Below, piece after piece: positions 34,294 to 44,347 of a DNA stretch of 64,000 nt. Position 1 is the stretch's first letter; the number at the start of each line of letters is the position of its first letter. Position numbers and translations under genes: made by a program. Source of the DNA: Telluria aromaticivorans (GTDB lineage: Bacteria > Pseudomonadota > Gammaproteobacteria > Burkholderiales > Burkholderiaceae_D); NCBI RefSeq assembly GCF_013003915.1, contig NZ_JABAIV010000002.1:310001-374000 (forward strand). The letters are read 5' to 3'. The notes beneath the pieces are model-generated. The model did not search any database and was not told the origin of the DNA. It saw nothing but the letters and a program-made list of their open reading frames with translations.

Positions 34294-35034
34294 ATGACCA
34301 CCACGATTTACACGACCGCAGAGGCATTGGCAACAGTCCTTGCTATCAAGGACCTCGATTACTACGACCGGTGCAACCTCGCCGACAACGATACAACTGA
34401 CCTAACTCACAATCCGGGCTATTACCTCAAGAACGCCAATAAACTCAACTGGGCCGCGCTCCATGACGACGCCTCCGTCGTTACGCGCATCCTCGCCAAG
34501 GACCAAGGCATGTACGCGGCCCACGTCAGCATCCCAGCGAATCTGCGCGGCTGCCTCTTCGAGAATGCGCCCAACCTCCCGCCGCTCTACAAGCAAATCA
34601 TCGAATACTGGTCGGGCGAGCCGCTGAATACGAACGCTGGTGGCGCAGCCTATTACCAGAATCCGATGAACGCCTACGAGATCGATCTATCGCCCCTCGA
34701 CGCCGAGCACGAGGCAGGAAACTATGGCGGTAACGTGGCCGCGATTGATGCCTTACTGTCGGAAGGGGTTGTCGTCAGCATCAACGGCTTGGGCAGCCTA
34801 ACCAGGCACGCAGGCGATGACGATTTTGTGGAAGTAGAAATCCCGATCGACGGGGCGATGCTGTTTCTGGATAACCCGGATTTCCGTACCCAACGGGCCT
34901 ACAATCAGCCGCCCAGCGAACGCACTGAACGCATCTTTTTGAAGATCGTCGACATCCGTAACTCGCCTGACCCCGACCGTATATTCGTTGACGCACTGCG
35001 GTATGAGGAACTGGACTACGGCTTCTTCTACTGA
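34294..35034 (+). CDS. Unrecognised island protein
   Basis: 246 residues, acidic, no membrane segments. It starts MTTTIYTTAEALATVLAIKD and ends RYEELDYGFFY. No motif that I recognise. Codon use resembles the two genes before it. It may be the last gene of the cargo operon. Confidence 0.65.
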   Translation: MTTTIYTTAEALATVLAIKDLDYYDRCNLADNDTTDLTHNPGYYLKNANKLNWAALHDDASVVTRILAKDQGMYAAHVSIPANLRGCLFENAPNLPPLYKQIIEYWSGEPLNTNAGGAAYYQNPMNAYEIDLSPLDAEHEAGNYGGNVAAIDALLSEGVVVSINGLGSLTRHAGDDDFVEVEIPIDGAMLFLDNPDFRTQRAYNQPPSERTERIFLKIVDIRNSPDPDRIFVDALRYEELDYGFFY

Positions 35035-35048
35035 GTATCGCTGGATCA

Positions 35049-35066
35049 AAGTGCAGGGTGTGCAGA
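35049..35066 (+). repeat. Tandem 9-bp units AAGTGCAGG GTGTGCAGA
   Basis: Same motif family as at 24,921 and 41,072, located 240 bases upstream of hsdR in a non-coding gap. Confidence 0.65.
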
Positions 35067-35308
35067 CCATACTTTTTCGTACCTTCCAGCTAATTCTGCG
35101 CGCGGCACAGCAATATCTGGCGACGCATTCCTCACCCCTCCGGCGCAACCGCGCCAGCGCTCCTTCAAGCGGTCGTGACGTGTGCAAGGGAATAGCGACT
35201 TGCTTTGGAGGGGAAGTGAATATTCAACCAAAATGTTGCATCTAGGCTATCATCTGGGATGCTGCAAAAACCCGATTAAGGCAGCACGCACAAGGATTGC
35301 CAGCCCCG

Positions 35309-37684
35309 ATGACTAACAAGAAAAGCCTGTCCGAACGCGACATCTGCACGAAATACATCACCCCGGCCATTACCGCAGCTGGCTGGGATCTCCACACGCA
35401 GATTCGCGAAGAAGTGAGCTTCACCAAGGGCCGTGTCATCGTTCGTGGAAAGCTTCATACGCGCGGCGTACAGAAGCGCGCGGACTACATCCTGTACTAC
35501 AAGTCCAACATCCCGGTCGCCGTCATCGAAGCCAAGGAAAACGGCCATAGCGTTGGGGCCGGTATGCAGCAAGCGCTGAACTATGCTGAAACGCTGGGCG
35601 TACCGTTTGTGTTCAGCTCCAACGGCGATGCCTTCCTAATTCATGACCGTACCGGCTTTGCTGGCGAGGTCGAACGGGAACTGGCACTGGACGCCTTCCC
35701 CTCGCCTACTGAACTTTGGCAACGCTATTGCCAGTGGAAGGGACTGGAAACTGCAGAAGCGCGCCATACGGTTGAGATGCCGTACTACGACGATGGCAGC
35801 GGGCGCGCCCCGCGCTACTACCAAGCCAACGCCATCAACAACACCGTGGAAGCGGTCGCCAAAGGTCAGCAGCGCATCCTGCTGGTCATGGCTACCGGCA
35901 CAGGCAAGACCTACACCGCGTTCCAAATCATCTGGCGCTTGTGGAAGTCCGGCACCAAGAAACGCATCTTGTTCTTGGCTGACCGCAACATCTTGGTGGA
36001 TCAAACTAAGAACAACGACTTCAAGCCGTTCGGCGCGGCAATGACCAAAATCAGCAAGCGCCAAATCGACAAGAGCTATGAAATCTACCTGTCCCTGTAT
36101 CAGGCCGTCACTGGCAGCGAGGAAGAGCAAAACATCTACAAGCAGTTCTCGCCGGATTTTTTCGATCTGATCGTGATCGACGAGTGCCATCGCGGCAGCG
36201 CTGCGGAAGACTCGGCTTGGCGAGAAATTCTGGCTTATTTTTCCTCGGCCACGCACGTCGGCTTGACGGCGACACCAAAGGAAACGAAGGATGTGTCGAG
36301 CATCGTCTATTTTGGTGAGCCAGTCTACAGCTACACGCTCAAGCAGGGTATCGAGGACGGCTTCCTCGCTCCGTACAAAGTTGTGCGTATTGACATCGAC
36401 AGGGACGTACAGGGCTGGCGTCCCAGCAAGGGCCAGGTTGACGACAAAGGCCAAGCGATAGAAGACCGCGTGTACAACCAGATCGACATGGACCGCACGC
36501 TGATCCTGAAGCAGCGCACCGAGTTGGTCGCCAAGAAGATCACCGAGTTTCTAACCGCAACTGATCCCTACGCCAAGACCATCGTATTCTGTGACGACAT
36601 CGACCACGCCGAGCGCATGCGCCAAGCCTTGGTCAACCTAAATCCGGAACGGGTCAAGGAAAGCCGAAAATACGTCATGCGCATCACCGGTGACGAAATC
36701 GAAGGCAAGGCAGAGCTGGACAATTTCATCAATCCTGAAGAGCGCTACCCGGTGATCGCCACCACTTCCAAGCTGATGACAACCGGTGTCGATGCGCAGA
36801 CCTGCAAGCTGGTGGTGCTGGACCAGCACATCAAGTCGATGACCGAGTTCAAGCAGATGATCGGGCGCGGCACGCGCATCAACGAGGACTACGGCAAGTT
36901 CTGGTTCACCATCATGGACTTCAAGAAGGCCACCGAGCTATTTGCCGATCCCGCGTTCGATGGCGAACCCGTGATCATCTACGAGCCCAAGGGCGATGAA
37001 TCGCCCGTGCCACCGGAGAACGATCCAGAAGAAGTAGTCATAGGCGAAGACGGCAAGCCAATACCACTGGGTGGCACCGATACCGGCACCGGCGGTCCAG
37101 GCGACGACGGCGAACCTGGCCCCGGACGCGTCAAATATGTGCTCGGCGATGTGACGGTATACATCGTCGCAGAGCGTGTCCAGTATTACGGCCCAGAAGG
37201 CAAGCTAATCACCGAATCGCTCAAGGACTACACGCGCCAGACCGTTCGCAAGAATTACTCATCCCTCGATGACTTCCTGCGCCGCTGGGACAAGACCGAA
37301 CGCAAGGCCGCGATCCTGCGTGAACTGGAAGAACATGGCGTCCTGCTCGAACCGCTGGCCGAAGAAGTCGGCAAGCATTTCGACGCCTTCGATCTGATCT
37401 GCCACGTTGCCTTCGACCAACCGCCGCTGACTCGCCGCGAGCGCGCCGACAACGTCAAGAAACGCAACTACTTTGCCAAATACGGCGAGCAGGCGCGCAA
37501 GGTGCTCGAAACACTGCTCGAAAAATATGCCGACACCGGTATCGCGAACATTGAAGACATCAAGATCCTCACGCTCGATCCCTTCAAGAACATGGGCACC
37601 GCCAGCGAGCTGGTATCGGCCTTCGGCGGCAAGCAGGGCTATACTACCGCCCTGCACGAGCTAGAGAAGCACCTCTACGCATAG
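35309..37684 (+). CDS. hsdR: Type I restriction enzyme, R subunit (EcoEI/KpnBI-like)
   Basis: 791 residues. The N-terminal nuclease is of PD-(D/E)xK type (ADYILYY...VAVIEAKEN). The SF2 translocase has Walker [17 protein letters not shown]-like IDECHRGS, motif III LTATP and motif [12 protein letters not shown] Gly/Asp/Pro-rich linker sits near residue 590, then a helical C-terminal domain contacts the methylase. ATG 35,309 is chosen; an in-frame TTG 12 bases upstream lies inside the AAGGATT ribosome site. With HsdM and HsdS it cleaves unmodified foreign DNA. It looks intact. Confidence 0.93.
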   Translation: MTNKKSLSERDICTKYITPAITAAGWDLHTQIREEVSFTKGRVIVRGKLHTRGVQKRADYILYYKSNIPVAVIEAKENGHSVGAGMQQALNYAETLGVPFVFSSNGDAFLIHDRTGFAGEVERELALDAFPSPTELWQRYCQWKGLETAEARHTVEMPYYDDGSGRAPRYYQANAINNTVEAVAKGQQRILLVMATGTGKTYTAFQIIWRLWKSGTKKRILFLADRNILVDQTKNNDFKPFGAAMTKISKRQIDKSYEIYLSLYQAVTGSEEEQNIYKQFSPDFFDLIVIDECHRGSAAEDSAWREILAYFSSATHVGLTATPKETKDVSSIVYFGEPVYSYTLKQGIEDGFLAPYKVVRIDIDRDVQGWRPSKGQVDDKGQAIEDRVYNQIDMDRTLILKQRTELVAKKITEFLTATDPYAKTIVFCDDIDHAERMRQALVNLNPERVKESRKYVMRITGDEIEGKAELDNFINPEERYPVIATTSKLMTTGVDAQTCKLVVLDQHIKSMTEFKQMIGRGTRINEDYGKFWFTIMDFKKATELFADPAFDGEPVIIYEPKGDESPVPPENDPEEVVIGEDGKPIPLGGTDTGTGGPGDDGEPGPGRVKYVLGDVTVYIVAERVQYYGPEGKLITESLKDYTRQTVRKNYSSLDDFLRRWDKTERKAAILRELEEHGVLLEPLAEEVGKHFDAFDLICHVAFDQPPLTRRERADNVKKRNYFAKYGEQARKVLETLLEKYADTGIANIEDIKILTLDPFKNMGTASELVSAFGGKQGYTTALHELEKHLYA

Positions 37685-37730
37685 TTGTCAGTTTTTCCTC
37701 ATTACCCGTTACAGTAAAGCCGTCCACTTC

Positions 37731-39206
37731 ATGAGTATTTCCAGCACCATCAAATCCATCCAAGACATCATGCGCAAGGACGTCGGTGTCGATGGCGACG
37801 CCCAACGCCTTAGCCAGTTGGTCTGGATGCTTTTCCTGAAAATCTTTGACGACCGCGAGAGCGAATGGGAACTGCTGCAAGACAATTACAAATCGCCGCT
37901 GCCTGAAAAATACCGCTGGCGTAACTGGGCGGCCGACGCCGAAGGTATGACCGGCGAAGCGCTCAAACAGTTTCTCGACAACGACATGTTCCCCGCCCTG
38001 CAACAACTGGAAGCAAAAGGTGGCGACCAGCGCGCCTACGTGATCCGCTCCGTATTCGAGGATGCCTACAACTACATGAAATCCGGCCAGCTAATCCGGC
38101 AGGTCGTGAACAAGATTCAAGAAGGCGTTGACTTCAACAAGGCGCAAGAGCGCCATCTGTTTGGCGACATGTACGAACAATTGCTGCGCGACCTGCAGGC
38201 CGCAGGCAACGCGGGCGAGTTCTACACGCCACGCGCCGTGACCGAATTCATGGTACGCATGGTGAACCCGCGCCTTGGTGAAAAGGTGATGGACCCGGCT
38301 TGTGGCACGGGCGGTTTCCTGACCTGCTCGATTGAGCACATCCGCAAGCAAGATGTGAAGACCGTCGAAGATGAAGACCGACTGCAAGCGGGCATTCATG
38401 GCATCGAGAAGAAGCCAATGCCGCACCTGCTCTGCACCACCAACATGATCCTGCACGGCATCGACGTACCGATCAATATCCGCCACGACAATACCTTATC
38501 CTACCCGCTGATCAGCTGGGGACCACAGCAGCGCGTCGATGTCATCGTCACCAATCCACCGTTCGGCGGCATGGAAGAAGACGGCATCGAAACAAACTTC
38601 CCCGCCGCTTTCCGTACCCGCGAAACTGCCGATCTGTTCCTGGTGCTGATCATGCAAATGCTCAAAGCCGGTGGCCGCGCGGCACTGGTTTTGCCCGACG
38701 GCTTCTTGTTCGGCGAAGGCATCAAGACCCGCATCAAGGAAAAGCTGCTGGAAGAGTGCAACCTGCACACCATCGTCCGCCTGCCAAATGGCGTATTCGC
38801 CCCGTACACGGGCATCAAAACCAACCTGCTGTTCTTCAGCAAAGGCACGCCAACCCAGCACATCTGGTTCTACGAGCACCCTTACCCGCCCGGCGTAAAA
38901 AGCTACAACAAAACCAAACCGATGAAGATCGAAGAATTCGATACCGAGGCAGCGTGGTGGGGCACGGAGGCGGACGGCTTCAAGCACCGGGTCGAGAACG
39001 AACAGGCGTGGAAGGTCAGCCTGGACGAAATCAAGGCACGCAACTACAACCTCGATTGCAAGAACCCGCACATCGGCGAGCAGGAAATCCACGACCCCGA
39101 TCTGCTACTGGCGCAATACAAGGCCATGCAGGATGATATCGCCACGCTACGCGGACAACTTAAAGACGTACTGACCGAGGCGCTTCAGCGCGAGGTCAAG
39201 GCATGA
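37731..39206 (+). CDS. hsdM: Type I restriction-modification methyltransferase, M subunit
   Basis: 491 residues, adenine-N6 methyltransferase. The N-terminal helical HsdM domain starts MSISSTIKSIQDIMRKD. The SAM motif is DPACGTGGF and the catalytic motif is VTNPPFGG. The C-terminal helices bind HsdS. It overlaps hsdS by 4 bases (ATGA) and follows hsdR by 46 bases. Confidence 0.95.
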   Translation: MSISSTIKSIQDIMRKDVGVDGDAQRLSQLVWMLFLKIFDDRESEWELLQDNYKSPLPEKYRWRNWAADAEGMTGEALKQFLDNDMFPALQQLEAKGGDQRAYVIRSVFEDAYNYMKSGQLIRQVVNKIQEGVDFNKAQERHLFGDMYEQLLRDLQAAGNAGEFYTPRAVTEFMVRMVNPRLGEKVMDPACGTGGFLTCSIEHIRKQDVKTVEDEDRLQAGIHGIEKKPMPHLLCTTNMILHGIDVPINIRHDNTLSYPLISWGPQQRVDVIVTNPPFGGMEEDGIETNFPAAFRTRETADLFLVLIMQMLKAGGRAALVLPDGFLFGEGIKTRIKEKLLEECNLHTIVRLPNGVFAPYTGIKTNLLFFSKGTPTQHIWFYEHPYPPGVKSYNKTKPMKIEEFDTEAAWWGTEADGFKHRVENEQAWKVSLDEIKARNYNLDCKNPHIGEQEIHDPDLLLAQYKAMQDDIATLRGQLKDVLTEALQREVKA

Positions 39207-40996
39207 GCGCGATTCAGCAATTGCTGACCGATCATATCGACATCTGGACAGCAGCAGAAACCGAAAAAAAATCCGGACGGGGCCGCGCGTCCGGTAGCGC
39301 TGCAGGCGTTTATGGCATAAAAAAAATGCGCGAGTTGATTCTTGAACTCGCTGTGCGCGGCAAGTTAGTTCCACAGGACGTTAACGACGAACCGGCCAGC
39401 GAGTTGCTCAAACGAATACAGATTGAAAAGGCCAAACTCCTTGATGAAGGCAAAATTAAGAATGGCAAATTGCTTGATCAAGATGTCGTTGAAGAAATGC
39501 CATTCACCTTGCCAACTGGCTGGGCTTATTCACGATTAGGCAATGTCGTCGACATAATTCGGGGCATCACCTTCCCAGGCAGTGAAAAAACCAAGGTGCC
39601 TGCAGATGGGCGAGTCGCATGTTTAAGGACGTCTAATGTTCAAGATCAAATTGAATGGCACGATATTTTGTATATCCGCGAAGAATTTGTTTCCCGCGAC
39701 GACCAAATACTAATGCCCAGAGATATTGTGATGTCCATGGCGAATAGCAGGGAGTTAGTCGGAAAAGTCGCATTGGTTGGCTCAACGATTAACCAAAGGA
39801 CTTCGTTCGGCGGCTTTTTGGGAGTCCTGAGGCCATATCTAATTGAACCTCGTTTTGTAATGGCACTCCTAAGAACACCTCACACACGAGAAGCCCTTAT
39901 TGACAGTGCAAGTCAGACGACCAATATTGCCAATATTTCTCTTGCAAAACTAAGACCTCTTTTCTTTGCCATTCCGCCACTCGCTGAACAGCATCGCATC
40001 GTCGCCAAAGTCGATGAACTGATGGCCCTGTGCGACCAACTGGAAGCCCAGCACAGCGACGCCGCCGACGCCCACGAACAACTCGTCAGCTACCTGCTAG
40101 GCACGATCACACAATCGCAAAGCGCAGCTGACTTCAACGCCAACTGGCAACGCATCGCAGCGCATTTCGGCACCTTGTTCACCACTGAAGCAAGCATCGA
40201 CGCGCTCAAACAAGCCTTGCTGCAACTGGCGGTCATGGGGAAACTGGTAGCACAAGACGCCAACGATGAACCAGCCAGCGAATTACTCAAACGCATACAG
40301 GCTGAAAAATCTAAATTGGTTGCGGAAGGCAAGATTAGGAAGGACAAACCGCAGGTTGCGACTCCTGAGGATCAAGAGCCATTTGAGTTGCCACCTGGAT
40401 GGGCATGGAGTCGTTTATCCAACATCGCCACGATACTCTCTGGGCATGGCTTCAATAGCGAGGATTTCAACAACGAATCAGGAGCAAAAGTAATAAAAAT
40501 CACAAACGCTGGAGTTTATGAATTTATAGAATCGAGCGATTACCTACCTGAAAATTTTAAAATTGAGTATCCTCGATATATTGTAAATGAGGGTGATTTA
40601 ATATTAGCTCTAACGCGACCCTACATCTCAACCGGACTAAAAATAAGTCAATGCCCGCCAAGCTACAATAATTCACTCCTAAATCAGCGAGTTGCCGCAA
40701 TAAAACCAAATTGCGAAATATTGAATAGATATTTATTTACATTCCTAAAGAGTCCTCATGTTTTAAAGATATATCAAGATAAATTTGGGAATTCAGGATT
40801 ACAACCAAATTTGAAGGTATCAGATGTATCAGAGTTGATAGTCGCCATTCCGCCTCAAAAAGAACAACCGCGCATAGTCGCCAAGATGCAAGAATTTTTG
40901 GAAATATGCGACCAACTAATGTCTCGCATCACAACTGCTGACCAACACCAAAAAAAGCTGGCGGATGCGCTAGTTGAACAAGCAGTGGCGACATGA
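39203..40996 (+). CDS. hsdS: Type I restriction-modification specificity subunit
   Basis: 597 residues with the two-fold repeat of HsdS. Each half has a conserved lead-in (PASELLKRIQ near residues 62 and 355), a target-recognition domain, and a coiled-coil spacer (PPLAEQHRIVAKVDELMALC and PPQKEQPRIVAKMQEF). The second recognition domain is markedly A/T-rich compared with the spacers, as expected for domains exchanged by recombination. The target sequence cannot be predicted by eye. It is the last gene before attR. Confidence 0.93.
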   Translation: MSAIQQLLTDHIDIWTAAETEKKSGRGRASGSAAGVYGIKKMRELILELAVRGKLVPQDVNDEPASELLKRIQIEKAKLLDEGKIKNGKLLDQDVVEEMPFTLPTGWAYSRLGNVVDIIRGITFPGSEKTKVPADGRVACLRTSNVQDQIEWHDILYIREEFVSRDDQILMPRDIVMSMANSRELVGKVALVGSTINQRTSFGGFLGVLRPYLIEPRFVMALLRTPHTREALIDSASQTTNIANISLAKLRPLFFAIPPLAEQHRIVAKVDELMALCDQLEAQHSDAADAHEQLVSYLLGTITQSQSAADFNANWQRIAAHFGTLFTTEASIDALKQALLQLAVMGKLVAQDANDEPASELLKRIQAEKSKLVAEGKIRKDKPQVATPEDQEPFELPPGWAWSRLSNIATILSGHGFNSEDFNNESGAKVIKITNAGVYEFIESSDYLPENFKIEYPRYIVNEGDLILALTRPYISTGLKISQCPPSYNNSLLNQRVAAIKPNCEILNRYLFTFLKSPHVLKIYQDKFGNSGLQPNLKVSDVSELIVAIPPQKEQPRIVAKMQEFLEICDQLMSRITTADQHQKKLADALVEQAVAT

Positions 40997-41071
40997 AGTA
41001 GATCTGGAATTTCGGCAGGTCGAAATCTGTTCTGAGATAGATAGCAAACCTGCGTTCATCTTCCGATTCTG

Positions 41072-41089
41072 GTGTGCAGGGTGTGCAAA
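41072..41089 (+). repeat. Tandem 9-bp units GTGTGCAGG GTGTGCAAA
   Basis: Perfect-phase pair, about 260 bases inside attR and just after hsdS. The motif family is shared with six other island loci. Confidence 0.75.
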
Positions 41090-41162
41090 TTGTCGGCGAA
41101 CACGTCATCAACAACATCGCTCATCGGCAAACTGGATGCGCCCAGCAGCATTGAAGACGGCG

Positions 41163-41181
41163 TCTGGTCGCTCTCTGGTCG
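41163..41181 (+). repeat. 19-bp motif shared by both island ends (right copy)
   Basis: Identical to 20,765-20,783 over 19 bases, same orientation, 165 bases inside attR. The rest of the 40,997-41,345 gap holds no supported gene. Confidence 0.6.
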
Positions 41182-41345
41182 AAGCAAGATACATCAGGGT
41201 CAAGCGGCATCCATCACCGTCAAGGTCGGGTCGAACTGAATAAAAACGAGACATTCGGCAATGAATCAGGCGCGGCAAGGAAGTCCTTACAGCAACGGAT
41301 ACGGGAACGCCTAGGAACCACAACGCAATAGGGGCTGCTTCAGGA

Positions 41346-41397
41346 ACTTTTAATCCGTTGGTCGCAGGTTCGAATCCCGCACGGCCTACCACGAATT
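41346..41397 (+). repeat. attR core: partial tRNA-Lys 3' end
   Basis: 52 bases identical to 20,672-20,723. It contains the tRNA from the anticodon arm to CCA but lacks the 5' half, so it is not a functional tRNA. It marks the right end of the island. Confidence 0.93.
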
Positions 41398-41411
41398 TAG
41401 CAGTAGCCAAG

Positions 41412-41446
41412 AAGGCGTTACGAGTGATCGTAGCGCCTTTTTTTTT
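41412..41446 (+). terminator. Original tRNA-Lys terminator, displaced by the island
   Basis: Stem AAGGCGTTA/TAGCGCCTT with a 10-base loop and ten T. It is a near copy of the terminator after the second tRNA-Lys (48,962), supporting that this DNA once followed the first tRNA directly. Confidence 0.88.
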
Positions 41447-41465
41447 GAAAACATGATCTGGGGAG

Positions 41466-43541
41466 TTACGCAAATTTCCGATCGCTATCTAGGTTCTCCG
41501 TTACAGATCCGAGTAATACCTCATCAGAACCCCCATAAATTTTTCGAAATCTAAGATAGCCTGCATAAACTGGGTAAACCATCGGCTCGCGGCCGCTATT
41601 AACCATACGGGGAATCTTCCCAGTTTTACTAAAATCGTCAGCAGCCTTCCGCTTCGCAGGATCTAAACCATCGAGGTTTGCCATAGCTCTCTCGCCTCGA
41701 GGATCATTTTGACTTTGAGCAAACTTCTTCCTTTTCAGCCACTCGCTTAAATCGCGACGCAAGTCATTAGCATTATCTGCGCCATCAAGCTTGAATGAAG
41801 CGCGGGAATCATGGATATATTCATCAAAGAATTGAATAACCGGTGTCGTAGGCATAGCGTTTTCATTCCACCATCTAGCGATCTCTTTCCATTCGGATTT
41901 TTCTTCATTGTCAAAGCCGGGCTTCTGCACATGCGAGAAATAGCGCGCGCCCCTTTCCTTGAACCATTGAACAAATGCCCCGAGCTCTTGCTCAAACTCA
42001 ATACTCGCGCTATGAATATCGTTTTGATGTAACGTTGACGCGCGGGCGAAGCTCGGAATCTTCACTATCGATCCCTTTCCACTGAGCTTTCGAAAAGTTC
42101 TCCACTCAATGTACTTTCTTCCATGTTCGCGCATGATTTTATGAATTGGACCCTGCTTCTCGACACATGTCGCAATATATGCATTGAAATCAGAAATTGT
42201 TTTGGGCGTGACTCGAAAGCCTTTCTTCGCTTCTTCATTAGCATGCTCGAGCTTCAATGGTACACCGCTCAAACGTGCTGTTTTATACATCATTAGAAGC
42301 GGAATTCTCGACATCATGTCGGCACCTTTCGCCTCTACTCCCTTACCCTGCTCACTTGGCCCATACCCGCCACCGACATCAGAATGGGCCCCGGGCAAAA
42401 CAATTTCCTGGCAACCCGTTGAGATTACACCGCCTACGGAGATCGAATCCAACGGGAAGCTTCTCCTAACCTCATGTGCAGCTACAAGATGCAAACACTG
42501 GAGTCCTGAAGGTATGCGCAAACTGTCCTCTGAGTCTGCCCACGCGCTGTGCCCATCGAGCTGTCGACCAAAAATACTATTTCCCAGTGTATTACCTGCG
42601 CCGATGGAAGCCACCGTATCAAATACTCCTAGAAAATCAAACTGTACATTGAACCCGCCGAGCGTGAGGCCGTTCTTCTTCCCTAGAATATGAGAATCCA
42701 ATGCGCAGATGGAATGTAACCAGTTAGTAAACGCTCGAGCTTGGGTCGCGCCGCGCGAAAATCCAAAAATCGATATGTGTATAGTCTTAACAATTGCAGG
42801 GTCGATTTTTTTCGGAATGCCAGTGCGATTATCTTGCCAGTGTTGTGACACGGCCGAATGCAGCCTTTGCAAGAGATACTGGAAATAAATGAATGCCGTA
42901 GTGTCGCGATCTGGCGCGGCGGACCTGACATTATTAATCGGCTTTGATAATGGCGTTGATTCGCTCAACAAGCGTCGAGCATTTTTGTTGAGCACAACTC
43001 GCTTATACATATCATCAAGATCAGATTTCTCAACGAGAGTTTTCTTATGGAAGTAGCGGTGTACGTTATTTATCGCTTGAACTAGTGCCCAGATTATACG
43101 TCGCTCGCCAAATCTGCCAAATGCTGCCCCTAATGTCAAATCGTCGCCCACTCCTGTGTCATTGACAAGTGAGAATGGAGAAGCTACACCGGGAATGTAT
43201 ATCTTGAAAAAATGTTCATGCTGGGCGGGTTCATGCCTCCAGTCGGAATCCTCGCCAAGAACTCCTTTTACGCTTTCTCCCGGATAACAATTGTATAGAT
43301 GCGCAACGTTTGAGAAGTCATTTCCCGCTACCGCATTCCGGTAATTGTTCTTGGTTCCATCAAAAAAGAAACCAAAAAATAGATTCGTATCGCATGATTT
43401 TTTAGGATCGGTGCGCCCCAGCATCTCGCGTGACTCCCATTTACGCTTGATATAATAAGCACCAGCATCTCCGAAAAACTTTTTAAAATCTTCGGCTTGA
43501 GTGAATTCAGGGGGAACTAAATCACATAAAGACGCTGTCAT
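41466..43541 (-). CDS. Type VI secretion phospholipase effector (Tle1-like, DUF2235)
   Basis: 691 residues. NLFFGFFFDGTKNN (53-66) is the DUF2235 start. The alpha/beta-hydrolase triad is visible: Ser262 in the GxSxG-like FGFSRGA, Asp308 in GVFDTV and His386 in PGAHSDVGGGY. Such Tle1 enzymes degrade phospholipids in target cells. There is no signal peptide, as expected for VgrG-carried cargo. It is last in the vgrG cassette and overlaps the DUF3304 gene by 4 bases. The low-GC composition differs from upstream vgrG. Confidence 0.88.
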   Translation of the reverse strand: MTASLCDLVPPEFTQAEDFKKFFGDAGAYYIKRKWESREMLGRTDPKKSCDTNLFFGFFFDGTKNNYRNAVAGNDFSNVAHLYNCYPGESVKGVLGEDSDWRHEPAQHEHFFKIYIPGVASPFSLVNDTGVGDDLTLGAAFGRFGERRIIWALVQAINNVHRYFHKKTLVEKSDLDDMYKRVVLNKNARRLLSESTPLSKPINNVRSAAPDRDTTAFIYFQYLLQRLHSAVSQHWQDNRTGIPKKIDPAIVKTIHISIFGFSRGATQARAFTNWLHSICALDSHILGKKNGLTLGGFNVQFDFLGVFDTVASIGAGNTLGNSIFGRQLDGHSAWADSEDSLRIPSGLQCLHLVAAHEVRRSFPLDSISVGGVISTGCQEIVLPGAHSDVGGGYGPSEQGKGVEAKGADMMSRIPLLMMYKTARLSGVPLKLEHANEEAKKGFRVTPKTISDFNAYIATCVEKQGPIHKIMREHGRKYIEWRTFRKLSGKGSIVKIPSFARASTLHQNDIHSASIEFEQELGAFVQWFKERGARYFSHVQKPGFDNEEKSEWKEIARWWNENAMPTTPVIQFFDEYIHDSRASFKLDGADNANDLRRDLSEWLKRKKFAQSQNDPRGERAMANLDGLDPAKRKAADDFSKTGKIPRMVNSGREPMVYPVYAGYLRFRKIYGGSDEVLLGSVTENLDSDRKFA

Positions 43542-44275
43542 GGCCGAGCTTCCATAATTTCATTAAGTCGCTGCCTTGTCTCGGCTAGTCCCTGTTCAAT
43601 TCTCTTTTTTACAGCTGCAATGTATTTTGGATCGCTCGGCCCGGTGAAACCCGCCACATCTTCTGGACTGTATTGTTTTTCGGTTTTCCATATTCTCCCA
43701 GCAGTCGCAATAGGAGATTTTTGTAGCCCATTTAACAATGAAACGGCAGCATTAACCCCTGCCTCCTCATGCTTCTTGGAAATTGCCCATCTCTCTCGCC
43801 TATGTTCAAGCGAAGGAATTGGCCAACCTTTTATTTCACCAGGCCAGTTTGGATGATTAGGCTCGAAATCACTTGAGACTGCACTAATCTTTCCATCAGC
43901 TCTACGCAATATCCAAAGCTCTCCAGGTTTTCCGCTTGCGTAACGAGGAACGTCCACTTGGTGAACTTGATGAATTTCCTGGCTTTCACCATTACGGCTA
44001 GTCTTTAGCCAATGGATTGTTCTTATCTCCAATTTTGTACCAGGCCGCCAATTCTTTGGGAGCGTCGCACAGCAAGTTATGCCTCCAGCGCCAAACGGGT
44101 CAACCAACTCCCCCCCGCTGCTTGACGTCGGGACTGTAGGGTCCATGACAAAGAATCGAAACGTGTTTTCGCTATAATTAACTCCATGCAGATTCACCCC
44201 TACTGTTTTTTGCTCAGCAGCCGACAGCAGTGAGATATGCAGCATGCAAACACATAGAACAGATAGTTTTTTCAT
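43538..44275 (-). CDS. DUF3304 protein, putative periplasmic immunity to the Tle effector
   Basis: 245 residues with a signal peptide (MKKLSVLCVCMLHISLLSAA). GVNLHGVNYSENTFRFFVMD and GGITCCATLPKNWRPGTKLEI match DUF3304, a family often coded beside Tle1 effectors. The export signal fits protection in the periplasm. It overlaps the effector by 4 bases (ATGA), so the two are made in step. There is no lipobox; cleavage is probably by signal peptidase I. Confidence 0.83.
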   Translation of the reverse strand: MKKLSVLCVCMLHISLLSAAEQKTVGVNLHGVNYSENTFRFFVMDPTVPTSSSGGELVDPFGAGGITCCATLPKNWRPGTKLEIRTIHWLKTSRNGESQEIHQVHQVDVPRYASGKPGELWILRRADGKISAVSSDFEPNHPNWPGEIKGWPIPSLEHRRERWAISKKHEEAGVNAAVSLLNGLQKSPIATAGRIWKTEKQYSPEDVAGFTGPSDPKYIAAVKKRIEQGLAETRQRLNEIMEARP

Positions 44276-44347
44276 CTAGCAATCCTGAGTCAAATATCTC
44301 GAAATCAAAAATTTAAATGCTGCTTTTAAAGAATGACACAGATATCT

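Noticed and set aside
41108..41473. 121-codon minus frame containing GFEPATNGLK
   Set aside because: That peptide is the antisense reading of a tRNA 3' end, a well-known false gene. The frame simply crosses attR.
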